Shown: piece by piece, positions 54,600 through 64,000 of the stretch
Numbering within the stretch: position 1 is the first letter of the stretch
Layout of the letters: each line of letters opens with the position of its first letter
Assembly (NCBI GenBank): GCA_012845835.1
Contig: JABAKD010000016.1
Span: forward strand, 6,851,919 to 6,915,918
DNA: 64,000 nucleotides
Direction: 5' to 3'
Origin: Undaria pinnatifida
Taxonomy: Eukaryota; Sar; Phaeophyceae; Laminariales; Alariaceae
The notes under the pieces: model-generated
Databases searched by the model: none
What the model was told of the DNA's origin: nothing
What the model saw: only the letters and a program-made list of their open reading frames with translations
Made by a program: the position numbers and the translations under genes

Positions 54600-55299
54600 G
54601 CGGAGGTATTTGTAAGCATGTCTGTATCGCGAACTCCCATGAACAGGTGGAAATCGCGCTGTGCGAAGGCGACCCGAAGGATTGATATGTTATCTGGTTT
54701 GGAAACGCAGATGTACCCCTGATGGCCATGTACTATACCGCAAACTCTCCTACAACAGCACGTGGAAATCGCGCTGACAAGGGGCGTAATAAAGTCCGTG
54801 TGGTGTAACCCGAAGGACCCCGGTACCATGATCGCGGAATTCCTAGTCCTTGTGTGCCATGTTCCGTAGCAACCTTGTCCGTAACCCGAAATACTATTAC
54901 ATTAGTCTACGTTGGGAACCCGGGGATGTACCCAGAACATTCTCTGACGCCCGCCCACATGTAGCAAACCCCTTAACAACGGGTGAAAATGGTGCTAGCG
55001 AGGGCGTAAATTATCTGTGGTGTACCGCGACCCGAAGAATGATATTCATGTGATATTCATCTACTTTGGAATCCCGGATGTACCCCTGACACCCGGATGT
55101 TATACGTCAAACTCTCTCACAATATCAGGTGAAAATTGCGCTGAACGAGGGAGTAAAGTCTGTTTGGTGTAATCCGAGGGACCCCGACAACATGATATCG
55201 GAGCTCCTACATCTTGGCAACCATCGCGACCAGATCGGCTACGGCGGCAGCGGCAGCGGCGACTACCAGCGGACGGGAGCCGAAGAATGCGCGCCATAG
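54600..55299 (+). pseudogene. three to four protein-coding-like repeats with a WCNPxDP motif, family unknown
   Basis: Two units translate alike. 54723-54866 contains QTLLQQHVEIALTRGVIKSV then WCNPKDPGTMIAEFLVL. 55096-55296 contains QTLSQYQVKIALNEGVKSV then WCNPRDPDNMISELLHLGN. They differ by one codon in length, and about six of the differences are silent third-base changes (for example ATC/ATT, TCC/TCT, AAC/AAT), which suggests past selection on protein. Two further units (about 54610-54700 and 54930-55050) are related but broken by indels. No start, splice signal or domain is recognised; it is probably a decayed repeat-protein gene or part of an unknown element. Confidence 0.5.
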
Positions 55300-56367
55300 C
55301 GCGTCTCCCCCACTCCTACCCCCACCCCGACCGTGTTGGTGCGATCAATGGTTGCATAGAAGTTCATTTTCGATTTTTTTTTTTTTCCATCCTCATTGAT
55401 TGATTGTTGCCGCGTTTGAGTTGAAGTCTGTTCCGTGACAAAGAGCTGCGACCTGTAGTTGGGAAAATGAAATTGGTAACACGACTTAAAAAACGACGCG
55501 CGACTTTTGTTTAGTGTTTTCTGCAAAATAAAACGATGCGACGTTTCATTTTTTTATAAAGGATGCGTCGGCTTTCCCCCCCCTTTTTCTTGGGTACGGC
55601 GAGGCCGTCATCCATGCGGCAGGCAGGGGACAGGGGACGATTTCTTGCTCTTTTTTTTTGCTCGTGGATTCCCCGCGGCACCAAAACACACACAACGACA
55701 CCCACCCCCACCTCCACCCCCATCCTTTTCAACCGTTTGAGGGGGCGTTTATAGCCGAACGTGTCCCGCCACGTCTCTTGTGTTGATCGTTCATGCCTTT
55801 TTATAGGCCGTTCTTTTTTTGTTTTCGATTTTTTTTTCGTTTTGTGGCATCCGCCTCTCCTCCTGCGCGGTAGTCACACCTCTGTGGAGAGAGAAGAAAG
55901 GAGGGCGGAACGGCGGGAGGGAGGGAGGGAGGGAGGGAGGAAAAACGGAGGGAGGGGGGGAGAGAGAGCTGGGAGTTTCACCCCGGCGGTTGTGTGCACG
56001 AATAAAAAAGCGTCAGACGTCGAAACGTGGCGGGATATTTTTTGCACCTGCTGCCTTCGGTCTTGTGGATCCCCACTATTGCTAATTCCCACCCTGTGTA
56101 TCGCGAGGATTGTGGGATGGAATGGGCAGGAAGGAGGCCGTGCTGCGCGCGCGCGCTCGGGTTGCGGGGCTGAGGCTGATGTCATTGGCGCGGGGGGGAG
56201 GGGCATGAAGGGGGGGCAGGGGGCGGGGGGGCAGTGCGAAGTTTGCATCCTGACTTGACTTGCCGGCGGTGTTTTGACTTGCCGGCTGTGTTTTGTGTCA
56301 AGTGGGTTTTTATTTAGATGTTTTGCCGACGCAAAGGTGTGATCGTAGTAGCACTTACAGCACGCGT
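55300..56367. other. no gene seen
   Basis: (GGGA)n at 55917-55965 and purine-rich DNA around it. A 213-codon minus frame (55874-56515) is composed of translated repeats at both ends. Confidence 0.5.
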
Positions 56368-56490
56368 CCCACGTCAGGTTGACCTTTTTCCACGTCACAT
56401 TGATCATTTCCCACGTCAGGTTATTCATTTCCCGCATCAGATTGACCGTTTCCCACGTCAGATTGACCGTTTCCCACGTCAGATTGATCG
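56368..56490 (+). repeat. 21 bp minisatellite, in-frame
   Basis: Six units of TTTCCCACGTCAGATTGACC plus one base. A 21-base period keeps frame and yields HVRLTVS-type heptapeptides on plus and TWETVNL on minus. Confidence 0.9.
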
Positions 56491-57067
56491 TGCACGGTAC
56501 GTTTTTTTCTGCCAAAAGGCTTCCATCGCTCGTTTTGGAACAACAGACTCAGGCCTGTGTATGAATAGCGGCAATATGGATGCAGTCATGTCACAAAACA
56601 CTCGCTGGTAATTACACCACGAGTATTTTGTGACATGAGTATTTATTTTCCATCCCCGCAGGTTCATCGCGGGGAGCGACAGAGAGCGGTGTGTTCGATG
56701 GTTGTCGTGGAGATACTGAATTGCCGCCGCGTTTTTAAGTGGGGGGTAGGTACATTCCGGGAAAGCCAGACAGGGGGTCGTTAATAGGGTATTGTCTGGG
56801 TCTCCGCATTATTTTGTGGCTCAAAGTAGGTGTTGGTTTGTTTTTCCCCTCCCCCGATGCGCTGCTCTTGGCATGCATGGGCGCACGACAATGTAGTGAG
56901 TACTCACGGTTGTGGCGAAGCGATCATCTCCCGGGATGGTGGTTCTCACGTTCCCTTTCCCCCTTCGGGGGCGAGACGCCGTAGTTTGTTTTTTTCCCGT
57001 CCATCACTCTGTTCGAATGTCCTGGCCACTCTCAACGGGCAGAGAGGTGCGATGTGGTGGCGCCGCC
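56491..57067. other. no gene seen
   Basis: TTTTGTGACAT near 56625 is inverted relative to ATGTCACAAAA near 56588, a small hairpin. Confidence 0.5.
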
Positions 57068-57650
57068 CGGTAGGCTATTGGCTATTGTGGCGGCTATATT
57101 GGCTGTTGTGGCAGCCATGTTGTCTATTATGGCTACTGTGGCGGCTATTGGTTATTGTGGCGGCTACTGCCTGTTGTGGCGGCTATAATGGCTACTGCGG
57201 CGGTTATAATGTCTGTTGTTCGCGGCTGTATTGGCTGTTGTAACGACTATGTTGGATATTGTGGCGGATGTGTTGACTAACATGGCGGCTATGCTTGATA
57301 TTGTGGCAGCTGTAGTGTCTATTGTGGCGGCTATAATGTCTTTTGTGGCGGCTATGTTGACTGTTTTGGCGGCTATAAGGGCTATCATGGCGGCTATATT
57401 GGCGGTGTGGCGGCTACTGGCTTTTGTGGCGCCATATTGCCTAGTGTGGCGGCTGCATTTGCTATTGTGGCTCCTGTTAGCCATTGTACCGACATTGGCT
57501 ACTCGTATGGTGATTATTGTAGCTTTTAGTTGCTGTTGTTGCGAATGCTGGCTATTGTTGTGGCTACTGGTGCTATCGTGGCGGTTGTATTGGCTATTGT
57601 GACGGCGCTATTGGCTATTGTGGCGGCTACATTGGCTATCGGTGAGGAAT
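57068..57650 (+). repeat. GGCTATTGTGGC minisatellite, about 21 bp
   Basis: Nearly 600 bp of units like TGGCTATTGTGGCGGCTATA. The period preserves frame, so plus frames give LAIVAAT-type and minus frames ANIAATI-type heptads over more than 100 codons. Confidence 0.85.
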
Positions 57651-58718
57651 CAGCGGCGGTAGAAACAAACGGGGCGGGGGGAAGGGGGAGGTTCTGTTCG
57701 TTCATGTACATAGCAGACATGTGAAGGTTGGAGCTTTCTGGTTTTGTTTTGAGAAACACCGAAAAATACCACGGCGGATGGTTTTACGGGCTTATTAGGA
57801 CTATCATGTTTGTATTAACTTGCAGCGGGTTCTTGGTGTGTGTTGTGTTAGGCTTGAGTGCTTGCTTTGCCCATTGGTCGAGTTAAGCGAACGGTGTTTG
57901 GAGCGTCTGGTGGTATGTTTGTATAACACAATTGCGATGGTGCGATAAAACGTGTTGCTGCGAAACAATGGGACGGGCAACCAACATAGAAAGCACGCGG
58001 TCATCTGTTAATAGCCCGAAGAAACACGATTAAAAACTGGTCTATTCGTACTCGTACCGCCACGTTGTTGTTGTTGTGGTGGTGTAGTGTGTGGCTTGGA
58101 TTGCTGCGTCTGTGTAGTGCATGCATCGCGGCTTGTGTTCGAGGATGTCTCCAGCAGTAGCTAGGCACCTAACTATCTCTTTTTCTGTGGGTTGGTTGGT
58201 TGGTTGCGTGGCTTGCAGTATACCTGGTGAAGCTTATTTCTCGGGCCCTCAATCCTTTTCCGGGTCTACACGAGGAGAAGGTTAATACCAGATCATCATC
58301 ATGACCATCACCATCGTCATCATGATCATCATCACCGTCGTCAATAATAACAAATGCGCGTGTATTACTAATTACTAGTATTTCTTGGGATGCTGAAGTC
58401 TCTGCACGGTCGATTAGATCGTTCCAAGGCCACCAATTTCGCGGCGTGCCGCGCTTGTTGTGGAGAAAATCGCCTCGGAAATTCTTCCCTGGGGGGGGTG
58501 TTACCTTGCGTGTCCTATGCTATTAGCCAGGGATGCATGTTGCGCGTTACACGTACGCTAACGTTCACAAATCCACGGCCCATTCGCACTAATTCTCGGC
58601 CTTTCGCGGAATTAAAAATATAGCCCCGGATGGGAAGGCCTCCATTCGTATTGGAAACCCCATTTTTTTTTCATTATTGGTCCTCAAGGGGATGATAATA
58701 TTCCACCCCCTGCGTTAA
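57651..58718. other. no gene seen
   Basis: ATCATC/CATCAC array at 58296-58345 and GTTGGTTGGTTGGTTG near 58190. Confidence 0.5.
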
Positions 58719-59838
58719 GGGCCAGTCCAAACGCGGGAAAATGATCCAAGAAAAGTAGATGGGGAAAAAAGCAAAAAGCATAGTCTAACTAAAGAACGGC
58801 CGAGCCTCATTGAGCAGATGGCAGAAAAACAAGCAGCAGAGATTCCGATAACCCCGTTTTTCTTTTTCTTTTTTTTCAATAGCAAAACCGTTTAAATTTT
58901 ATCGAAATGGGGGTCAAATTATCGAAAAACAGAAGTATATATAGGCTATATATCGGATAAGCAGCGCGAAGAGGAACATACGGTGACCGGTTCGCAAGCG
59001 CACGGTGGGTGGGGTAGTGCGTGAGGCTGCCACGGCGCTTGTCCGCCGTCGAAGCCAGCACATATGGGTAGGGTATGACCAAAGGGTGGCTATGCACAAA
59101 ACGACAGAGAGAGGGTCAAGACGTGGCTGTGGGGCGTGTTTTTTGTTTTTTTCTGCACACTTCTACTTTCCGGTTCTGGACAAGCCGTGGTCACAGGTGT
59201 CGTCCCTTCCCCCCGGTTCTTGCATTCAATTTTTATCGCGCGCATAGGGTTCAGCAATCCTACTGCTCGTCGATTTTTCAGAGTGTTGCTAACTCGCGCC
59301 CTTGCGCTTTCCGGTAGTCAATTTGTGCACAAGAGAAAGTCCCCACGAATTTATACTAGTATGCACTCGGGGGATTCGAACTCACGAAACTGGCCTATAC
59401 CAGGCTCGAGGATAACCTGATACGCCACCGGGGCAACCGGACCGATATATACTTCGATGAGAGTGCCACTCACTAAACCAACGGCTGCCGAGAAACAACT
59501 CCATGGCCAAAACACAACTTCTAGAGCACTCCCGGGGGAGCGGGTTGGACCACGTGCACCGCCGTTATCAGGGGTGCCTCAGGTGTGCAAGTTGGGTGTG
59601 TTCAGCTGTGTTGTTGCGTGCATTCGCCGCGAGTCGGTGTGCTGTGGTGGTTGAATTATTCTGTCAAGTTGCGCCACCGCGAGTTTTAGCATGGCAAGAT
59701 CAATCGTTTTCATTTTTTTTTGTTTGGAACGAACCTGCGTTTTTTTATCAAAAATAATCAAAAGCGCTCTTCTTCCTCTTCAAAAAAACGTTTTTTTTTT
59801 TTTCATTTCCAGTAAATTTTCCTCGTTTGGACTGGCTC
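58719..59838. mobile_element. Harbinger/Tourist-like DNA element, copy 2, carrying a SINE
   Basis: Left end GGGCCAGTCCAAACG; right end in reverse GAGCCAGTCCAAACGAGG. TAA flanks both (58716-58718 and 59839-59841). About 1120 bp including a 302 bp SINE, so about 818 bp of its own. Internal sequence (GTGACCGGTTCGCAAGCGCA; GAGCACTCCCGGGGGAGCGG) matches 18202-18962 in reverse. No transposase frame. Confidence 0.85.
59139..59440 (-). mobile_element. tRNA-derived SINE, copy 3, nested
   Basis: T-rich tail at 59139-59152 and tRNA-like head ending at 59440. In the sister DNA element the joined sequence reads GTGGCTGTGGCGATACAT, so the SINE arrived after this DNA element. A and B boxes are present (GGATTCGAACTC on the plus strand). 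Confidence 0.9.
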
Positions 59839-59841
59839 TAA

Positions 59842-60567
59842 CGCCTGTCAAATTTCACGGAGTTGCCCCGTTCGCGGTTGCCGTTCGCACGTGATACCCA
59901 ATTTCGCACGAACGGGCACCGTTCGAGCGCAGTTTTTTTTTAGCGTAATACACGCAATCCCTGGTATCACTCTGCCCGGAAATATAAGCAACACATTCTT
60001 TCGATGTTGATGTCTAAAGTGTGGATGCCAGATCTTGTCCCCTAGATCGTACCCCGCCTCATTTTCACTATAATCCTTCCAGGGTATCCTAGCTCCTCGA
60101 GGGCACTCTGAGGTTTTGCTCGTTGCTGACCCCCGAGCGTGCTGTTACGCGTACAACCCACCTCGGTGTGTCTGCCAAAACATACATCTTACAACGACTG
60201 ATTCTTACTACGATAGCCCCCCCCCAAAAAACCGGCGATTTTCTTCAACGACCGTTTCATGGTCATGGTTCATGGCTGCTAGACACGAGGAAGGATGCTA
60301 TGAAAAAAGCATACTCAAATATTTTCATGGTTGCAAAGGCCTGTCGAACGTTGAAGTCGGGGCGGCAAGGGACACCGTATTTTAGGAGATACGACCGGGA
60401 GCATGGTTTCAAAACCGGCGGTCTCGTTGAAGAAAAGGGTGTTGGGGGGGCTGCCGTAGAACGACTCCAACAAAGACAAGTTAACCTGCTACGGGACTAC
60501 CGTCCCATAGAAGTTTGCGTATATTCCTCAACAGAGTGGTATCAATGACCCCTCTTTGAGACCTGTA
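59842..60567. other. no gene established
   Basis: A 141-codon plus-strand frame (60123-60548) ends in a stretch of balanced, basic composition (RYDREHGFKTGGLVEEKG). It may be a coding fragment but no family is recognised. Confidence 0.35.
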
Positions 60568-60823
60568 TGTAGTGGTATTGGGGCAATATGGACCTAGGGG
60601 ACCGGCCATTTGTTATGCAGGGGTGCCTCTGGCTGTGTAGTGGTCACTCACACGAGGGTTGCTTGGATGTTTCATCTGTGTTGTTAGTTGCTTGCTGTCC
60701 GCCGGATTGTACCTGCTGACAGAAGGGGGGGGGGCGGAGCCGTTCTGTCAGACAGGCGATAACCCCTGCCAGCTATAAAGGGGACAGATGGTATAAATCA
60801 TAACGCCCCAACGGGGTAGAGCG
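60568..60823 (-). repeat. dispersed repeat family X, copy 3
   Basis: Reverse complement starts CTACCCCGTTGGGGCGTTAT and carries GGACAGCAAGCAACTAACAA and CAAGCAACCCTCGTGTGAGT in the order of copy 2. Confidence 0.8.
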
Positions 60824-60825
60824 AG

Positions 60826-61152
60826 TATATCATAACACTAGCCCACCCGTGTCTACCGACCAAAGCCACGACGGGTGTGGTATCGATGGTGTGATCTTGT
60901 CCAACGCCTAGGAAGAAGGCGCAGCAGCGGATGGAACAAGGCTAAGTTAGGCGGGGTTACCCACATTTTCATCACCGGGTTTGAGATGGGATATCACAAC
61001 ACTAGCCCACCCGTGTCTAGCGGCCAAAGCAACGACGGGTGGTATCGATGGTGTGATCTTGTCGAGCCTCTGGAAAGAAGGCGCAGCAGCGGTATAAAAC
61101 AAGGCGACGTTAGGCGGGGGGGGGGGTACCCCGATTGTCATCACCGGGTTTG
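60826..61152 (+). repeat. 165 bp tandem duplication
   Basis: ATATCA(T/C)AACACTAGCCC ... GGTATCGATGGTGTGATC ... AAGGCGCAGCAGCGG ... TCATCACCGGGTTTGAG occurs twice (60826-60985, 60989-61152). The shared plus frame reads WYRWCDLV in both. Confidence 0.9.
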
Positions 61153-61239
61153 AGCCCTTTAGAGCCCCCGAACCCCTCCCTATACTAAATCCAAGTAATT
61201 TTGTCGCCAAAAACGGGTTTCCGGTTGTGAAGGGGTTAA
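61151..61239 (-). mobile_element. miniature TTAA-type element, copy 5
   Basis: Reverse complement of 38558-38647 with about 85 percent identity: GAGCCCCCGAACCCCTCCC, TATACTAAATCCAAGTAATT, then GTGAAGGGGTTAAG. TTAA is kept on the right (61236-61239). Confidence 0.75.
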
Positions 61240-62014
61240 GCCACTCCCAGGAGCGGCTCTCTGTATCACACTTGAGAAAAATTGCTCATGTTAGGGGAGT
61301 TTTTGCGGCGTAGCACAGCCTATACCATACTCCTTGTGCGATGATCGTGACGAAAAATTTCCACAGCACGAAAGCTTCACACCGGGGCAAAAAGGAATGG
61401 GGAGGGTCACCCGCGAGTTGCCCCGAGCCACTCTCTGCCCTAACAAAACATCACAAAAGTGACTCACTCTACTCGTTTTTTTTCTTGTTTTACGACATAT
61501 ATTGTAGTTTCGCTTTTCATCTACTATTAGACCGTTGGGGTGTGTCATCGAGGAGCACTTTGAAGTGTGTCCAAACTAGGTTTGGGTGGTGTGACATGTG
61601 TGTAGAGCTTCTCGAACGAAGACCTCAACAGAAAATAAATGGTGCTGCACCTCTTCTAGCGTGGCATAGTCTATGCGTCAAATCAGTTTTTTTGGGGAGA
61701 CTTGTAGAGCTCCTCGTTCGTGTGAGGAACCCCAGAAGAAAAAAATGTACACCATCACACCTCTATCGTGTGGCAAGCGTCGTGCGTGCCGTACCGCCTC
61801 CCTGCACTGCTTTTATTGGTTCGGGCACGTTCCTGTTCCCTCTGCCTCACAGCGAGCGGCCCGGGCTGTTTGCTGTGGCCGATGAGATGGGATCTGTGAT
61901 AATCGTCATTTTTTTTTTCCCGCCCTGATATTTTTTCTTGAAAAAAAGTCCTTTATAATGGTTTTTTTTTTTTTTTTTTTGATGCAAAGAGAGAAGATAT
62001 ATATATGCAGGTTA
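61240..62014. other. no gene established
   Basis: A 195-codon frame (61341-61928) holds RFGWCDMCVELLERRPQQ, loosely like WYRWCDLVEPLERRRSS of the upstream tandem repeat, so part may be diverged repeat. No domain recognised. Confidence 0.35.
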
Positions 62015-62840
62015 AATATTAACACGCTTTTTTCTGTGTCTTGTTCCGGTTTTTTGTTTCGGAAAGTCTTCCCGTTGAAGTCTCGAAAGGGTGTTAACCC
62101 TCAGGGGACAGGCCGGGTCGACATACACACGCACCCGTATACAACGGCAGCTTGCGCTGCCGGGGTTGTAACGAAGACCACTGATAGGGACAGCTTACGC
62201 TATACCTACAATGGGACTCGAAGGGTGCGCCAGCTAGCGTTGGGCTGCGAAAGCAACTGAGTTAAATCGACACACGACGCGTATGAAAATACGCGGAAGA
62301 CGCGCGAAGTGTGGTGAGCTAAAGCTTAATTTTTCCCCATCCGCCGGAGGACAAAAAAAAAAAAAAAAAAAAAAAAAGTTGAAAAAAATGAAAACATGAG
62401 AAGGGAGCGCGATGAAATTTAACACGTTTTGTGTTTTTTGGTCTTGTTCCGGGCAAAAAAAAAAAAAATGAAAAAAAAAAATCATGAAAAATAATTATAC
62501 ATTTGTTTTCCCGACATTGTTTTTCTCTTCCTTGAAAGCCTCGAAGGGTTCGAAAATAGAGGGGAGTGAGCTAGATCTTATACTTTATTTCAACGCGCTT
62601 TTAGTTGTCTTTGTTCCGTCGTTTGTTTGTTTGTTTGTTTGTTTTCCTCTAGTCCCGCAGCAGATGACAAGAGAGAAGAGAGAGATAGACGCAATTTGAC
62701 CTTTTTTTTTGTCTTGTTCCGGTGATGATATTTTTTTTTTCGACATTTTATCTCTTATCTCTCTCTCAAGTTTCGAAGGGATTGATAGGAAAGAGAAAAG
62801 TAAGAGATGCAATTGAAACGCGCGTTTTCTGTCTTTTTTC
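62015..62840 (+). repeat. diverged tandem repeat around GTCTTGTTCCGG
   Basis: Units with (A)ACGCGCTTTT, TGTCTTGTTCCGG, TTTTTCGACATT and AAGTCTCGAAGGG start near 62020, 62420, 62590, 62695 and 62815. T-rich and A-rich runs (25 A at 62353-62377) lie between. Confidence 0.65.
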
Positions 62841-63076
62841 ATCTGCATTGCATCATGCCAGTAGTATCTGGTACCAGGTAGGTACTAATAAAATGCTTGT
62901 TTTGGAACAGGTTCAAGGTGATACCCTGTCTGTTGCGTGATATATATGCGAGACTGGGGGAGTGTGTCCTGCGTCATCTTAGCTTTTTCGTACGAAACAG
63001 CGGTTTCTAATATTTGCGTGTCGACAAGTCGAACCACGCATTTCTTATCGTACCTCTGAAATTCTTAAAGACACGA

Positions 63077-63232
63077 AAAGCGCTGTAGTGTGCTCTATAT
63101 ATGCCAGTATTCTTAAACAAGAAAGTGCTGTAGCGTACGTACTGTGTGCCAGTTCTTAAAAAATGGAAGGGCTGTCGCATATAATTTGAGCATGCTCAGA
63201 CAAGAACGGGCTGTCGCATACTGTATGTGCCC
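63077..63232 (+). repeat. four-unit minisatellite, about 45 bp
   Basis: Units begin GAAAAGCGCTGTAGTGTGC, GAAAGTGCTGTAGCGTACG, GGAAGGGCTGTCGCATA and GAACGGGCTGTCGCATACTG. Confidence 0.8.
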
Positions 63233-64000
63233 CGTAGATCATTTCGAGTGGCGTCGCCGCGAGACTGTATATATTTTTTTATTTTTTTTTTGTACTTAAC
63301 GTACTTCCAAGTGCTGGTATGATATTAGCGAGAGAGTGGGCGCAGGCTATTAACAGAGTGCGGGCAGAGAAACAGATCTAGACGCTAATAAGGGATTGCG
63401 CACCGAGAGGTAAATGCAATCCATTTGTTGTTTTTCTGTTTTCATATTATCGCCCCTGGGCGCGGCGGAACCTCGACGTTGGTTCGAGAGGCAAACCTAG
63501 GCGAGCGCGCTGGCTCCATCAACCCCAGCCAATCTGCGAATCAGCCGATGGCGGTGGGGAACACGGTCCTCAAATTTTCGTTCAGAGTGCGTACACATCA
63601 CAGCACACACACCCCCCCCGCACGGTGTGGAAATCCGAAGCCCTCTGGCTGATTGACGTTGAACATTTTTTCGTTCGCTGGAGAGACCTCCGTAATAATG
63701 CCAGTAAACGCCCCCCGGGGCGTTGCGATTGTGCAAGCTACAACAGTTGATAATACCTCTTTTATCGTTGTTTAGGTCGCGCTGCCTCCGGCCCCAAAAG
63801 ATTATAACCGAGATACCCGTACGATTACTAGCCAGTACCTCAAAAGTGCGAATGCTGACTCCCATGCGCGATAAAAGGAAGGAATGTACAGGCGGGGGGG
63901 AAGGGAAGAAACCTGCGACCGCGGCTTTTTGTCCAGGACGTCGCTTGAGGGTAAATAAAAGTACGAGTTGAGCTGGGGAGAATAAACGGCGATAAAAAAA
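63233..64000. other. no gene seen
   Basis: 63440-63660 resembles one unit of the 44975-45600 tandem repeat. AACGCCCC-CC-GGGGCGTT (63707-63724) is a hairpin followed by GCGATTGTG, like the start of family X. Confidence 0.5.

Noticed and set aside
57164-57759. Alanine/isoleucine-rich heptad-repeat protein on the minus strand.
   Set aside because: Equally open frames exist on the plus strand because the 21-base minisatellite keeps phase; no start context or homology.

Overview
This 64 kb window looks like repeat-dominated nuclear DNA of a eukaryote. I find no protein gene that I can defend as intact. No reading frame is both long and recognisable, composition swings sharply between G-, C-, A- and T-homopolymer tracts, and the only clear protein homology is a decayed 3' end of a LINE reverse transcriptase (34202-34905). 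Non-LTR elements, a tRNA-derived SINE, short DNA transposons and arrays of TTAGGG/TTGGGG-like hexamers point to a large repeat-rich genome. A protist or macroalga, perhaps a stramenopile, fits the LINE protein style, but the sequence alone does not settle this.

Mobile elements. A tRNA-derived SINE of about 315 bp occurs four times, all on the minus strand (189-503, 16916-17229, 23336-23495 truncated, 59139-59440). Two copies can be compared with an unoccupied paralogous site inside this window. Two copies of a Harbinger/Tourist-like DNA element (18202-18962 and 58719-59838) have matching ~29 bp terminal inverted repeats and 3 bp target duplications (TGA and TAA); the second carries the SINE inside it. 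A 781 bp element (20114-20894) is bounded by perfect 21 bp inverted repeats and packed near its ends with CAGTCGAAAA palindromes. Five ~80-90 bp elements beginning CCCCTTT, some with TTAA on both sides, look like miniature piggyBac-type elements. A 301 bp inverted-repeat element (7778-8078) carries a telomere-like array and sits inside a GC-rich minisatellite.

Most unusual content. A ~46-60 bp stem-loop module (CAGCTTGCAAAGATGAG ... CTCACAGCTG) is present at 17 places on both strands. Its middle varies but stays self-complementary. In at least four places it ends a ~217 bp unit. In addition, short exact palindromes are scattered far above chance: TACCWGGTA 24 times, TACTTCGNAGTA four times, CTATTAATAG five times.

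Layout. 0-8.4 kb: SINE, repeat families, GC-rich minisatellite. 8.4-16 kb: sparse, with a duplicated AT-rich module at 11.2-12.1 kb. 16-24 kb: nested SINE and DNA elements plus stem-loop modules. 24-34 kb: telomere-like families, GATC cluster, duplications. 34-36 kb: LINE. 36-38.4 kb: C-rich satellite ending in two full stem-loop units. 38-50 kb: miniature elements, (TTG)n and tandem repeats. 50-64 kb: purine tracts, coding-looking repeats, in-frame 21 bp minisatellites, nested Harbinger-like element, tandem duplications.

Nothing here suggests genes acting in a pathway; the window is best read as a layered record of small mobile elements and satellites.
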